Notes: generated by a model not told the origin, from the letters alone. DNA of 64,000 nucleotides from Gelidibacter salicanalis (GCF_007997285.1 NZ_VORX01000002.1:186001-250000), one strand, 5' to 3'; numbered from the stretch's first letter, positions 45,918 to 56,236 are shown. A program made the numbers and translations.

Positions 45918-48215
45918 TTACTTCCCAATAACATCCCCGTTTAAAATTTTCTTATCGCCATTAGGCGCTGTATACCAAACGGTCAATTGTCCACCGCCAG
46001 TAGCTTCGTGGAATTTTACCGTAAGTGGATGCCATCCTTTTTTAAGGGCGACCATCCCATTCTTTTCTAAAGCAGAATGATTACCGCCATTATCCACCAC
46101 AAATTTATCGCCGATGTATAACAAACTGCCATCATCAGATTTTGTAGCGAATTCATATAAACCGTCAGCTTCCGCATAGAAATAGCCTTTAAAAACCATA
46201 GAGACGTTTTCTTGACCGTCATGATCGGTAAAATTTAATTCGTTAACTACGATGTAGGTTGCTGATTTTGGCATGACGATATCATCAACCACTTTGAATT
46301 TCTTTACTGCCGCCCAACGGTTGATTGCTCCTTTTTCGGGAGTCACCTCTAAAGGCTCCAAATAGCTTTGCTTCTCTACAAGTGCTGAACGCTTTTCGCT
46401 GGCAATGTCACCTCTATAGGCAACAGTGTTTAAAGTAACGGTTTCTGAAAAACTTAAAGGCTCTGTGTATTTCTTAGAGGCTTTGGTTGGTATAGAACCA
46501 TCGGTCGTATAATAGATCTCCATCCCATGTAATGGCGCTTCCAAAGTAATGGTTGCTGTATCTAAAAACGCTACTTTATCTTTCAATCCGGTGACTGCGG
46601 GAATGTGGTATTGAACGCCTAAAGCATCCAATCGGTCGTATTGAAGCGTCATCCGTTTTTGAAAATTATCGTGATCTTTTGCATCTTTTGAACTCCAAGC
46701 CGTTTCAGCCATCGCCAATAATCTTGGAAAGGCTTGGTATTCTAAACGCTTAAAATTAGGAATCATTTCTGACCATAAATTGGCTTGAATTCCTATGATA
46801 TGTTTCGCTTGACCCTCGTTAAATGTTTCTGGGATTGGTTCGTAATTATAAACCTTTTCGAACGGCGTTACTTCATGTTTCGCATCAAAATAATATTCAA
46901 AACAAGGTGTCATGACGATATCATTTCCGTTATCAGCAGCTTTAGTGAGCATATCTGGGGCCCAATTGCGCCACCACATCATCGTGGTTTGATCAGAAAC
47001 ACCACCTTCTACAATTTCATCCCAACCCATCATACGCTTTCCTTTTGATTTAAGAAAAGCCTCAATATTATGATTGAAAAACGATTGCAATTCGTGTTCG
47101 TTCTTTAAATTGTTGTCCTTAATTGCTTTTTGACATAACGGACATTCTTTCCACGACTGGATATTTACCTCATCACCACCGATGTGGATGTATTCAGAAG
47201 GAAACAATTCGGCGATTTCTGAGAGAATGTTTTTTGTAAATTCATAGGTGCTTTCTTTTCCTAAACAGGCAGGACTTGAAAATAATTCGCCCCAACCAGC
47301 TTCTCCAGTACAGGCCAAAAATGGGTAATTATCAATGGCCGATTTAAAGTGGCCTGGCATATCAATCTCAGGAATCACCTCAATTTGACGCTCTGCCGCA
47401 TAGGCAATAATCTCTTTAATTTGCTCTTGGGTATAGAATCCGCCATACATGCGTTGGCCATCACGGTCGTGATAATGTTGTTCGTCAATCGTAAAAGACG
47501 GATCTGTTTTGGCAAGTTTCTTACATTCTATATCGTGAGAACTTTCTATACGCCATGCCCCTTTTTCGGTCAATAAGGGGTACTTCTTTATTTCCACACG
47601 CCAACCTTGATCATCGGTTAAGTGCATATGGTAGGTGTTCAACTTATAAAGTGCCATATAGTCTAAAAAGGTTTTGACCTCATCCATACTGAAAAAATGA
47701 CGGCTGAAATCCATTTGCATGCCGCGCCAAGCAAAACGAGGTTGGTCCGTTATATTGATGCTAGGAATGACCCAATCAGTAGCGTTACTGTCCGCTTTTT
47801 CAATGCTAGCTGGCAAGAGTTGGCGTATGGTTTGCACGGCGTAAAAATAACCCGCAGCATCACTCGCTTTTATGGTGATACTTTTTGGTGTCACTTCTAA
47901 CGTATAGGTTTCACTTGCTAGGGTTTCGTCTTCAATAAATACCACGCCGTTTTCATCTTTGGTGTCAATGATGTTTAGCGGAAAACCTGCTGCCTTTTCA
48001 AATAAATCTGATAAGTATTTAGCGGCAGGCTTTTGACTGTCATCAGCAACAGAGATTTTGGTATCCTTTGAAAAGGTGTAGCTGCCTTCAGAAAGATATA
48101 GTGATGATGGTTTTGGAACTATGGAGATTTCATCTTCCGTAAAAGTTCTTGTTTTTTTGACTTGGCAGCTGCTCAAAATGACCAAGAGCAGGAGTATGGA
48201 TGAAAAGTATTTCAT
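45918..48215 (-). CDS. GH20 beta-N-acetylhexosaminidase with C-terminal PA14 domain, lipoprotein
   Basis: A 765-residue lipoprotein (ILSSC, Cys17). Domain order: GH20b (~25-150), GH20 barrel (~155-510) with HIGGDEVNIQSW (Asp348-Glu349), a chitobiase C-terminal-like segment with EIYYTTDGSIPT, and a terminal PA14 domain (~620-765) with YFYAEADGLYEFATKSDDGS and GWHPLTVKFHE. The PA14 domain probably binds glycan. It starts 3 bases after the other GH20 stop, so the two are cotranscribed. It should remove beta-GlcNAc or beta-GalNAc with a specificity different from its neighbour. Confidence 0.94.
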   Translation of the reverse strand: MKYFSSILLLLVILSSCQVKKTRTFTEDEISIVPKPSSLYLSEGSYTFSKDTKISVADDSQKPAAKYLSDLFEKAAGFPLNIIDTKDENGVVFIEDETLASETYTLEVTPKSITIKASDAAGYFYAVQTIRQLLPASIEKADSNATDWVIPSINITDQPRFAWRGMQMDFSRHFFSMDEVKTFLDYMALYKLNTYHMHLTDDQGWRVEIKKYPLLTEKGAWRIESSHDIECKKLAKTDPSFTIDEQHYHDRDGQRMYGGFYTQEQIKEIIAYAAERQIEVIPEIDMPGHFKSAIDNYPFLACTGEAGWGELFSSPACLGKESTYEFTKNILSEIAELFPSEYIHIGGDEVNIQSWKECPLCQKAIKDNNLKNEHELQSFFNHNIEAFLKSKGKRMMGWDEIVEGGVSDQTTMMWWRNWAPDMLTKAADNGNDIVMTPCFEYYFDAKHEVTPFEKVYNYEPIPETFNEGQAKHIIGIQANLWSEMIPNFKRLEYQAFPRLLAMAETAWSSKDAKDHDNFQKRMTLQYDRLDALGVQYHIPAVTGLKDKVAFLDTATITLEAPLHGMEIYYTTDGSIPTKASKKYTEPLSFSETVTLNTVAYRGDIASEKRSALVEKQSYLEPLEVTPEKGAINRWAAVKKFKVVDDIVMPKSATYIVVNELNFTDHDGQENVSMVFKGYFYAEADGLYEFATKSDDGSLLYIGDKFVVDNGGNHSALEKNGMVALKKGWHPLTVKFHEATGGGQLTVWYTAPNGDKKILNGDVIGK

Positions 48216-48218
48216 GTC

Positions 48219-49865
48219 TTATTTTTTATCGGCTTTAGCTTTTTCTTCTGCTTCAAGCTTGTCAGAATCTTTAAAATAGTTGATGCCTAAAGTATCCCAA
48301 TGTTGTTGCATTTTTTTAAGAGCGACTTTAAAGCTGTCGTAATCTTTGTTGACTAAGTTAGTCCAACCAACTTCAGCAAACGCAGCAATTCTAGGGAAGG
48401 CTTGGCGCTCTACATCAGCGTTGGTCGGTGTCCATTCGCTCCACATTTGGCAACCAGTACCATAAATATTGTCATGGTATTGTGCATCCAATCCTTCAGG
48501 AATCGGGTCAAATTCATAAGCCTTGCGTAAAGAAATAGAGTTGTGGCTATAATCTAAATAGGTGTTGTTGTGAATAGAATTGACAATGCTGTAGCCATTT
48601 TTAGCCGCTTCGGTCAGTAATGCTAAATCGCCTTTCCAAAAATGTACAATGGCGTTTTTGGCCAATTCAGTTTCAGCCTCTGCATCGTCTTTCTTTTCAG
48701 CAAAATCACCATGGATATTTTTACCTAAAATCTCATTCCATCCCATCATTCGGCGACCGTTACTTTCAATAAATTTAGAAACGTTATTGGTGAATTGAAT
48801 CTGTAAATCGGCAGGTGATTTGATGTTGTGCGCTTTCATATACTTTTGAACCGAAGCAGATTTCTCCCAAACTTCGTAGCCTACTTCATCGCCACCAATA
48901 TGGATGACTTCAGAAGGGAATAAATCAAACAATTCATTTAAAACATCTTGAATAAAGGTGATGACTTCTGGCTTAGTCACATCGTAATTGTCATACAAAC
49001 GTCCAAAAGTAACTGGTACCTCAATCGCTTTTCCAGCAGTGCCTAACCAAGTATAAGACGCGATGGCAGCACTAGCGTGTCCTGGCATCTCAAATTCAGG
49101 CACCACATTAATATTACGAGCTGCAGCATAGGCTACAATATCTTTAATTTGTTCTTGAGTATAAAATCCGCCATGTGGCTCGCCTGAAGTCTTACCGCTT
49201 TTCCAAGTTTCGATTTCTGTGTCTTTACGGAACGCACCTACTTCAGTCAATTTTGGATATTTTTTAATTTCGATACGCCATCCAGCATCGTCCACCAAAT
49301 GCCAGTGGAACGTGTTCATTTTTAACAATGCCATTTGATCGAGCATTTGTTTTACGAAGGCTTCACCATGAAAATAACGGGCTTCATCTAACATAAACGC
49401 ACGCCATCTAAAACGCGGACTGTCCTTAACGGTTACTGAAGGCACCAAAACAGTATTGTTTTCAGTAGAAACCAATTGTTTTAAGGTCTGAACGCCGTAA
49501 TAGTAACCTGCAGCAGCACTGGCCGCGATGTTGATGTTTTTTGGAGTGACGGTCAATTCATAAGCTTCTGGGCCTAGATTCGTATTGAGATCAAAAGTAA
49601 TGGTCGCTTTTTTGGCGTCTGATGATTTCAAGTTTTCACCTAAAGTTTCCGTTAGATAAGCTTGAAGATCAGCAGCGGCAGTTTTCTGAAGATCATCCGA
49701 TGCTGAGATACTTTGGTCAGCATTAAGCGTGAAAGAACCTTCCTGTAATTCCAACGAATTAGGTTGTGGCAGCACAGCAATTTCAGAAGCTTTAAAGGTT
49801 TTGGTTTGCGCGGTACAATTGGTTAATGTTAAGAGACCGATGAATGTGAGGAAAATAAATTTCAT
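48219..49865 (-). CDS. GH20 beta-N-acetylhexosaminidase, compact, lipoprotein
   Basis: A 548-residue lipoprotein (LTLTNC, Cys17). It has only the GH20b domain (~20-140) and the barrel, with HWHLVDDAGWRIEIKKYP, EFEMPGHASAA and the catalytic HIGGDEVGYEVW (Asp326-Glu327). There is a lysine-rich C-terminal tail (KLEAEEKAKADKK) and no carbohydrate-binding module, unlike the other two GH20 proteins. It lies 3 bases before the PA14-bearing GH20 and 180 bases after the peptidase gene. Confidence 0.94.
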   Translation of the reverse strand: MKFIFLTFIGLLTLTNCTAQTKTFKASEIAVLPQPNSLELQEGSFTLNADQSISASDDLQKTAAADLQAYLTETLGENLKSSDAKKATITFDLNTNLGPEAYELTVTPKNINIAASAAAGYYYGVQTLKQLVSTENNTVLVPSVTVKDSPRFRWRAFMLDEARYFHGEAFVKQMLDQMALLKMNTFHWHLVDDAGWRIEIKKYPKLTEVGAFRKDTEIETWKSGKTSGEPHGGFYTQEQIKDIVAYAAARNINVVPEFEMPGHASAAIASYTWLGTAGKAIEVPVTFGRLYDNYDVTKPEVITFIQDVLNELFDLFPSEVIHIGGDEVGYEVWEKSASVQKYMKAHNIKSPADLQIQFTNNVSKFIESNGRRMMGWNEILGKNIHGDFAEKKDDAEAETELAKNAIVHFWKGDLALLTEAAKNGYSIVNSIHNNTYLDYSHNSISLRKAYEFDPIPEGLDAQYHDNIYGTGCQMWSEWTPTNADVERQAFPRIAAFAEVGWTNLVNKDYDSFKVALKKMQQHWDTLGINYFKDSDKLEAEEKAKADKK

Positions 49866-50045
49866 TAGTGAGAGTTTAGGTGTTTGATTATAATTGAATA
49901 GGCGTTAGCATGCTTGAAATTATAGGTGTTTAATTGTATAGATAGATTAAAAAAAACAATCTGAAAATATAGGAACTTAGATCATGTAATGAAAAACATT
50001 TCGACGGACGACTCTAATATTCATACGGAGGCGAACTTCCTTTCG

Positions 50046-51002
50046 TTAATCTTGCGAAATAAATTCCAGTTTATAATCCGTAGTGGCAATTTGCATTAAG
50101 GCTTGATAGATAAATTCGCTGACTTGCTGATGTCCCGGAATGTTGATCAAATCGGCCGTATCCTCAGGTCGGTGGTATTGTGGGTGCGCACCCGTATGAA
50201 TTCCGAGAACAGACAAGTCCTTCTTAAAAAAGGAGACATGATCTGAGCCACCAACGGAGCCGGCATGAACAATAGGCGTTAACCCCACGGATTCGCCTAA
50301 ATTCTGTAATAAGGACACGCCATCAGGAAAAGTTCCGGCACCATTCATATACACGTGCTTTTCTATATTTAAGCGGCCAACCATGTCCATGTTAATCATC
50401 AGTTTTATTTGAGACAAGGGCACTAAGGGATTGTCGACAAAATAGTTGCTTCCCAACAGGCCTTGTTCCTCAGCGCCAAAAGCAATAAAAATAACACTGC
50501 GTTTTAGTGCTGTTTTATTGGCGGCGATTTTCTCGGCGATTTCCAATAAGGCTGCGGTACCGCTGGCATTATCATCAGCACCGTAATGAATGGCCTTTTT
50601 CAGGTCAGATTTTGAAGATGGCCCGCCCATTCCTAAATGATCATAATGGGCGCCTAACACGATGTATTCATGTTTTAAAATGGGATCATTGCCCTCAAGA
50701 AAAGCAACTACATTTGACGTTTTAACCGGTCGTTTTTCAGGCCCACCTTTGGCCACCTGGAGGCGTGCTTTAAATTTTTGCTCATAACAGTTGCCTAACT
50801 TTTGAAGTCCTTGTTTTTTAAAATCCTTTTTGATGTACCTGACGACATCCCGACTCGCTTTGGTGCCAGGAAAGCGTCCCGCATTCTTTTCCGAAGCTAA
50901 AAATTCGATGTGATTTTTGAGTTCGCTTTCTGTAATGTCAGCTTGCGAAAATGTTGTGTAAGAACACAAGATTAAAACAGAGGAGAAGAGCAATTTATTC
51001 AT
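50046..51002 (-). CDS. M28-family zinc aminopeptidase, exported
   Basis: A 318-residue Sec-exported protein (signal ends TTFSQ). The M28 metal-binding motifs are present in order: GAHYDHLG, HYGADDNASGTAALLE, AFGAEEQG (general base Glu-Glu), NMDMVGR, and GGSDHVSF, ending with HTGAHPQYHRPEDTAD. Such aminopeptidases trim peptides from the N-terminus using two zinc ions. In a glycoprotein locus it could clear the peptide attached to the released glycan or remove glycopeptides. It begins 8 bases after the GH29 stop, so it belongs to the - strand operon. Confidence 0.92.
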   Translation of the reverse strand: MNKLLFSSVLILCSYTTFSQADITESELKNHIEFLASEKNAGRFPGTKASRDVVRYIKKDFKKQGLQKLGNCYEQKFKARLQVAKGGPEKRPVKTSNVVAFLEGNDPILKHEYIVLGAHYDHLGMGGPSSKSDLKKAIHYGADDNASGTAALLEIAEKIAANKTALKRSVIFIAFGAEEQGLLGSNYFVDNPLVPLSQIKLMINMDMVGRLNIEKHVYMNGAGTFPDGVSLLQNLGESVGLTPIVHAGSVGGSDHVSFFKKDLSVLGIHTGAHPQYHRPEDTADLINIPGHQQVSEFIYQALMQIATTDYKLEFISQD

Positions 51003-51010
51003 GAAATCTA

Positions 51011-53098
51011 TTATTTGGTGATGACTCCAATTTCAGCAATTATGGCTTTGTCGGCATTATTCATAATGGTAGTGGGTACTAATTTGATATAGCGCACAGC
51101 ACTTGGGGCATCCAACATCACTTTTTGCTGAATAGGGTTGGCGATAATATTTGAAAACTCACCTTCCGATAGTTTTGTCCACTGTTCGCCATCTGTGCAT
51201 CCGTAAAAACTGTAATGGGTAATGACCCCGGAAATCCATCGGCCTTGTGTAGGCGTATAGGTGAAGCCTTTTAGCGTAACCGTTTCTCCTAAATCGATTT
51301 TAGAGGTATTTAAAGTTTCTTTGCTGGCAGACCAATTGGTGAATGGGTTATCGTCAATGGCCTGTTCTGTTAGTGCTTCATTAGTTGCAGAGGAAACCTT
51401 CCAAAGAAGTTTGCTGAGGTCAAAAGTTTCGGTTAATACTTCACTCTGACGTTTCGTTTCAGGATCTACCGTAAAAGTTTTTAATGTCGTAGGTTGATCA
51501 ATTTGTATCGGACTAGAATACAAAGACGAAGCAGTGGAAGGTTCCTCGCCATTAGTTGTATAGTACACTGCTAGTCCTTTTTCAGGAACTTCTAGGGTCA
51601 CTTTACCTTGTTTGTCTCTGCTTATTTTAGGGGTATCCACAATTAACGGCGCATTGTAGACTGCAATATTTGAAATAAGCGGTGCAGCTTTGGAATCGGC
51701 AATCGTCAAGCGGATTTTTGTCGCTTCCACATCTGCGAGTCTCAAAATTCGCTTGTACCCAATGGTGGTTTGTTGGTCTATTGTTTTCCATGTGCCATCA
51801 ACTTCAGCTTCTAAACTAAACTTTTTGACGCGTTGCCCTAAGGCAATGTATTCCTGAACTAGAAACCTATTAAACGGGGTTGGTTTTCCAAAATCGATGG
51901 TTACGGAGCCTTTTGTGGTGCCATCATCAGTAGTCCAATAGGTGTTTTTATTGCTATCTACTGTGTTGTCCGAATGGTATTTTTTAGAATTACCGCGATG
52001 GGTATCCGCTGTAGTTTTAGCCTGGAATGCTAAATTCTGTGCGAAATCCTGTTTCAGTTGCGCGGTTAATTTTTTAAGTTGTTTTTCATCATTTTCATGC
52101 ACCAAGCCTCTACGGTCTACGGGTAGATTCAATAATAAGGTGCTGTTTTGACCGATAGATCGGTAATAGATGTCCAATAATTCTTTAAGCGTTTTTACTT
52201 TATCGTCTTCAGACTTGTGATAATACCAGTTCGGTCGAATGGACACATCGGCTTCTGCAGGCACCCAGTGCGTTCCGTTTTCCTGACCCATCGCATATTT
52301 GGTGCTGTAATTAGGCATGCCGCCATAGATTGAATCTCTTACAAGTGGCGACCAAGTCGTTTCGTAAGCATAACCGTGTTCGTTACCAACCCAGCGGGCA
52401 TCCGGACCATTATCACTCCAGATAATAGCATTAGGTTGTAGTTTTCGGATGAGCTGATTTGTAGTGTCCCAATCGTAATAGTTTTCTTTATCAACGGTGC
52501 GCACTTCATTGGCACCTCCGTAATAGCCATCGCCACCATTGGCACCATCAAACCAAACTTCGAAAATATCACCGTAATTGGTCAATAGTTCTGTGAGCTG
52601 ATTTCTAAAATAGTCAATGTATTCAGGTTTGCCGTAATCGGCGTGATTTCTATCCCAAGGTGAGAGATAGATTCCCATTTTAATTCCGTATTCTCTACAT
52701 GCCTCTGCTAATTCCTTTACCACGTCACCTTTCCCATCTTTCCAAGGCGAGTTTTTTACAGAATATTCAGTGTATTTGGAAGGCCATAAGGTGAATCCGT
52801 CGTGATGTTTATTGGTTAAAATCAAACCTTTCATGCCTGCTTCTTTAGCAATTCTGGCCCATTGGCGAGGATCGAGCTCGGAGGGGTTAAACAATTCAGG
52901 CGATTTGTCACCATATCCCCATTCGACATCGGTAAAGGTGTTGATGCTAAAATGGATAAAGCCATAAAATTCCATTTCTTGCCATTCTAATTGTGGCGCC
53001 GTGGGAACAGGTCCTACCGCTTTTGGTGGTGCTACAGAAGCACACGATTGAAGGAGAACAATGAGCACTACTACTGTAAAATATTTAAAATGGACCAT
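51011..53098 (-). CDS. GH29 alpha-L-fucosidase with two F5/8-type domains (third), lipoprotein
   Basis: The start at 53098 gives a lipoprotein signal (LLQSC, Cys19); residues upstream in the frame are not signal-like. The 695-residue protein has a GH29 barrel (~35-350): EWQEMEFYGFIHFSINTFTD, TNKHHDGFTLWPS and EVWFDGANGGDG with nucleophile Asp184. It then carries an F5/8 type C (CBM32-like) domain (~370-495), a chitobiase C-terminal-like linker with YYTTNGEEPST, and a second F5/8 domain (~580-695). This modular layout is typical of alpha-1,3/1,4 Lewis-type fucosidases (GH29-B), an inference by architecture. It is the first gene of the - strand operon. Confidence 0.92.
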   Translation of the reverse strand: MVHFKYFTVVVLIVLLQSCASVAPPKAVGPVPTAPQLEWQEMEFYGFIHFSINTFTDVEWGYGDKSPELFNPSELDPRQWARIAKEAGMKGLILTNKHHDGFTLWPSKYTEYSVKNSPWKDGKGDVVKELAEACREYGIKMGIYLSPWDRNHADYGKPEYIDYFRNQLTELLTNYGDIFEVWFDGANGGDGYYGGANEVRTVDKENYYDWDTTNQLIRKLQPNAIIWSDNGPDARWVGNEHGYAYETTWSPLVRDSIYGGMPNYSTKYAMGQENGTHWVPAEADVSIRPNWYYHKSEDDKVKTLKELLDIYYRSIGQNSTLLLNLPVDRRGLVHENDEKQLKKLTAQLKQDFAQNLAFQAKTTADTHRGNSKKYHSDNTVDSNKNTYWTTDDGTTKGSVTIDFGKPTPFNRFLVQEYIALGQRVKKFSLEAEVDGTWKTIDQQTTIGYKRILRLADVEATKIRLTIADSKAAPLISNIAVYNAPLIVDTPKISRDKQGKVTLEVPEKGLAVYYTTNGEEPSTASSLYSSPIQIDQPTTLKTFTVDPETKRQSEVLTETFDLSKLLWKVSSATNEALTEQAIDDNPFTNWSASKETLNTSKIDLGETVTLKGFTYTPTQGRWISGVITHYSFYGCTDGEQWTKLSEGEFSNIIANPIQQKVMLDAPSAVRYIKLVPTTIMNNADKAIIAEIGVITK

Positions 53099-53613
53099 AT
53101 CGGATTTTATATTTGTGAGGTTCTGTATAAATAAGTAATGCAATGATACCTGTGTGATATTTATAGTACCAGAAAGTATATATGTAAAAGGCTAAAGATA
53201 GTAATTATCGAAGATTGGTCATGCTATCGGGTGATGGAGTTGGTACTGGAATTCGTCAAAATAGGGGATTATTTAAGCAGTGCATCTCGCCAACTATGGC
53301 GGCTTCTTTATCAGATGCTAACAAAATTCGTTTATCTAATGGAAATTTAAGTTATAAATTGTGCCAACGTTAATTTATCTGAATAGAATTCATTGGATTA
53401 AAAGTTTAAAATATCGCACAGTAAAGCCTCAAAAATATTAATATGTAATACATAATACAATTAACGATATTTTATTAACTTAGCCAGGTTGTTTATGAGT
53501 TACTTATGTCAAATTGTAATGTTTTGAAGTCAAAATTAATCATTACGAATATGAATATGTTTAACGCTACTTACAACATACGAAGATTTTAATAGTAATG
53601 TAATAGTTCTCAA
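53099..53613. other. Divergent promoter region between GH29 operon and NanM-symporter gene
   Basis: 515 bases without a gene, separating two oppositely directed transcription units. It must hold promoters for both, but I saw no convincing TAnnTTTG/TTG pair or obvious direct repeat of the HTCS-binding kind. No ORF with coding character and no RNA gene was seen. Confidence 0.6.
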
Positions 53614-56223
53614 ATGAAGAAATTTCAAAAAGCAGTCCTTACAATAGCAGTCCTGTTGACGTGTTTGCCATTATTTAGTCAGGAAATATCCAAATTCGAA
53701 CGAACAGAATTGCCAGCGCTACCAGCAGTTAATAGTACTTCTGAATCTATTGGTTATGCTGGAATGTTGGGCGGTGCGCACAATGGTGTGATTTTGGCCG
53801 CAGGTGGTGCTAACTTTCCAGAAGGCAAACCTTGGGAAGGGGGCAATAAAGTATGGAGCAACGCTATTTTTATTTTAGAAAATGGGCAATGGCGACTCTC
53901 TAAAACACCATTACCGATGCCTATAGGCTACTCCGCTTCTGTAGCAACTAATGAAGGTGTGTTAAGTATTGGTGGTAATAATGAAAATGAGATTACGGAT
54001 AAGGTATATTTACTGTCTTATAATAAGGGATCAAAAGAAATTGCAATAAAAGAGTATCCAAAGCTTCCTGAACCGTTGGCCTTTTCGTCAGCAGTGGTTG
54101 ATGGCGATTATGTTTATGTCGTGGGTGGAAACACTGCGAATGGAAGTACGAATGCATTCTATAGACTGTCCTTAAAAGATAAAAAGAGTTGGGAGAAACT
54201 TAAAGACTATCCTGGGGCTGCACGCGCACTCCATACCACGGCTATTCAGGAAACACAAACTACCAAAAAATTATTTGTTATTGGTGGACGCCAGGAAATG
54301 CTAGGGCAAAAGTCTAACGCATTAACCAATTATTTGACATACGATTTTAAAAAGCAAACTTGGGCTGACGAAGGGGACTTGTTGATAAAAGATGCACCTA
54401 GAGTATTGATGGGGGCTTCGGCAGAAGTCATGGGCTCGATGCACATAATGGTTTATGGCGGTAGTGACGCTGTGCTTTTTGATGAGTTGGAGAATATTGG
54501 CCTGCAATTGCCAACTTCCTCCAATGACTCCCTTACCAATCAGCTAACTACAAGAAGAGATGATATTCTAAATAATCATCCAGGATTTTCTAATGAAATA
54601 TTGGCTTACAATACCATTACCAAAAAGTGGTTTGTGTACGACACCCTCGATACTAAAATTCCAGTGACGGCACTGACCTTTAAAACCAATGAAGATTTTG
54701 TGATTGTTTCGGGAGAAGTGGCTCCAGGTGTCCGTACTTCAGGGGTGCAAAGCTTTAAAATAGCCGATGCTGCACATCCTTTTGGCGTCTTGAATTACAG
54801 TATTCTCGCTTTGTATTTATTGATTTCAGTGTTGATTGGGCTTTATTTTGCACGAAAACAAAAATCAACCGATGATTATTTTTCTGGTGGTGGACGTATC
54901 CCTTGGTGGGCATCCGGATTAAGTGTTTTTGGAACTTTATTGAGTGCTATCACGTTTATGGCAATTCCCGCAAAAGCATTTGTAACAGATTGGTCCTTCT
55001 TTTTTCTTAACATTACGGCCATCCTCATTACACCTCTGATTGCTTTTGTGTTTATTCCCTTTTTTAATAAATTAAAAATTAAAACTGCTTATGAATATCT
55101 TGAAGATCGGTTTAATTATGCAGCACGCGCTTTTGGAAGTTTATCATTTATATTATTCCAATTAGGCCGTATAGGGATTGTGTTGTTGTTGCCTTCTTTG
55201 GCGATCTCCATCGTAACGGGGATTCCGGTAGAGACCAGCATCCTCATTATGGGCGTGCTTTGCGTGTTTTACACGACATTTGGAGGGATTGAAGCGGTTA
55301 TTTGGACCGATGTGATGCAGGTAGTCGTTCTGCTTGGTGGGAGTGTCTTGGCGGTTGCCTGGATCATGCTCCATACCGAAACATCTTTTGGAGAGATGAT
55401 TACTTACGCTTCAGATCGTGATAAGTTTAATATCGCCAATATGAATTTTAATTTTACAGAATCGACATTTTGGGTGGTGTTTATCGGTGGACTCGCCTCG
55501 GCGATGGTGACCCAAGGCACGGACCAAACCATTGTGCAACGGTATTTGACCAGCTCCAGCGTAAAAGATTCGCAAAAAACATTGTATACCAATGCCGTGC
55601 TGACCTTGCCGGCTACCATCATCTTTTTTGGGATTGGGACTTTGCTGTTTATCTTTTATTCTGAAATGCCAGGAAAACTGTCGCCTGCCCTTTCTAATAA
55701 CGATTCTATTTTTCCATGGTATATTGTTAGAGAATTACCGATGGGCGTTTCCGGATTATTGGTCGCCGGGATATTTTCTGCCGCTATGTCTAGCATCAGT
55801 AGTAGTTTAAATTCTGTTTCAACAGCCTATTGCAATGATTTTCACATGCATTTTAAACCTCAAGTCAATGACGTTAAACTCTTGAAAATAGCCCGAATTG
55901 TGACGGTTGTCACAGGTATTCTTGGAGTGCTGTTGGCACTTTGGATGGCCAGTTCAGAGATCAAATCACTTTGGGATCAGTTTTACCGTTTCTTAGGGCT
56001 TTTCACCGGCGGACTAGGAGGAATGTTCCTTTTGGGGATGCTTACCAAACGGGCCAATGCCACCGGCACCTTGATGGGCTTGGTGGTAAGTGCGTTGTTA
56101 ATTTGGTATATTAGTGTGTTTACGGAAATTAACTTTTTAATGTACTCCTTCTTTGGGGTGGCCTCTTGTTTTACATTCGGCTATATATTCAGTTTGTTTT
56201 TTGGAAAACCTAAAGTGAGATAA
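53614..56223 (+). CDS. NanM-like kelch mutarotase fused to a sodium:solute symporter
   Basis: An 869-residue two-part protein. After a Sec signal (ends LFSQE) comes a kelch-type six-bladed propeller (~30-385) of the cyclically permuted mutarotase/NanM group (YAGMLGGAHNGVILAAGGANF, SIGGNNENEI, YVVGGNT, FVIGGRQ). It is followed by a complete sodium:solute symporter (~395-865) with YDFSGGGR-like YFSGGGRIPWW, TFMAIPAKAF and multiple membrane helices. NanM converts alpha- to beta-sialic acid, so the predicted job is periplasmic anomer conversion coupled to import of sialic acid or a related sugar. No sialidase lies in the window. Homologous fusions exist in other Bacteroidota, to my knowledge; substrate is inferred. 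Confidence 0.85.
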   Translation: MKKFQKAVLTIAVLLTCLPLFSQEISKFERTELPALPAVNSTSESIGYAGMLGGAHNGVILAAGGANFPEGKPWEGGNKVWSNAIFILENGQWRLSKTPLPMPIGYSASVATNEGVLSIGGNNENEITDKVYLLSYNKGSKEIAIKEYPKLPEPLAFSSAVVDGDYVYVVGGNTANGSTNAFYRLSLKDKKSWEKLKDYPGAARALHTTAIQETQTTKKLFVIGGRQEMLGQKSNALTNYLTYDFKKQTWADEGDLLIKDAPRVLMGASAEVMGSMHIMVYGGSDAVLFDELENIGLQLPTSSNDSLTNQLTTRRDDILNNHPGFSNEILAYNTITKKWFVYDTLDTKIPVTALTFKTNEDFVIVSGEVAPGVRTSGVQSFKIADAAHPFGVLNYSILALYLLISVLIGLYFARKQKSTDDYFSGGGRIPWWASGLSVFGTLLSAITFMAIPAKAFVTDWSFFFLNITAILITPLIAFVFIPFFNKLKIKTAYEYLEDRFNYAARAFGSLSFILFQLGRIGIVLLLPSLAISIVTGIPVETSILIMGVLCVFYTTFGGIEAVIWTDVMQVVVLLGGSVLAVAWIMLHTETSFGEMITYASDRDKFNIANMNFNFTESTFWVVFIGGLASAMVTQGTDQTIVQRYLTSSSVKDSQKTLYTNAVLTLPATIIFFGIGTLLFIFYSEMPGKLSPALSNNDSIFPWYIVRELPMGVSGLLVAGIFSAAMSSISSSLNSVSTAYCNDFHMHFKPQVNDVKLLKIARIVTVVTGILGVLLALWMASSEIKSLWDQFYRFLGLFTGGLGGMFLLGMLTKRANATGTLMGLVVSALLIWYISVFTEINFLMYSFFGVASCFTFGYIFSLFFGKPKVR

Positions 56224-56236
56224 CAGATAATTAGAG

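Noticed and set aside
53099-53613. Small RNA or HTCS direct-repeat site
   Set aside because: No stable hairpin with a T-run and no convincing repeated motif was seen by eye.
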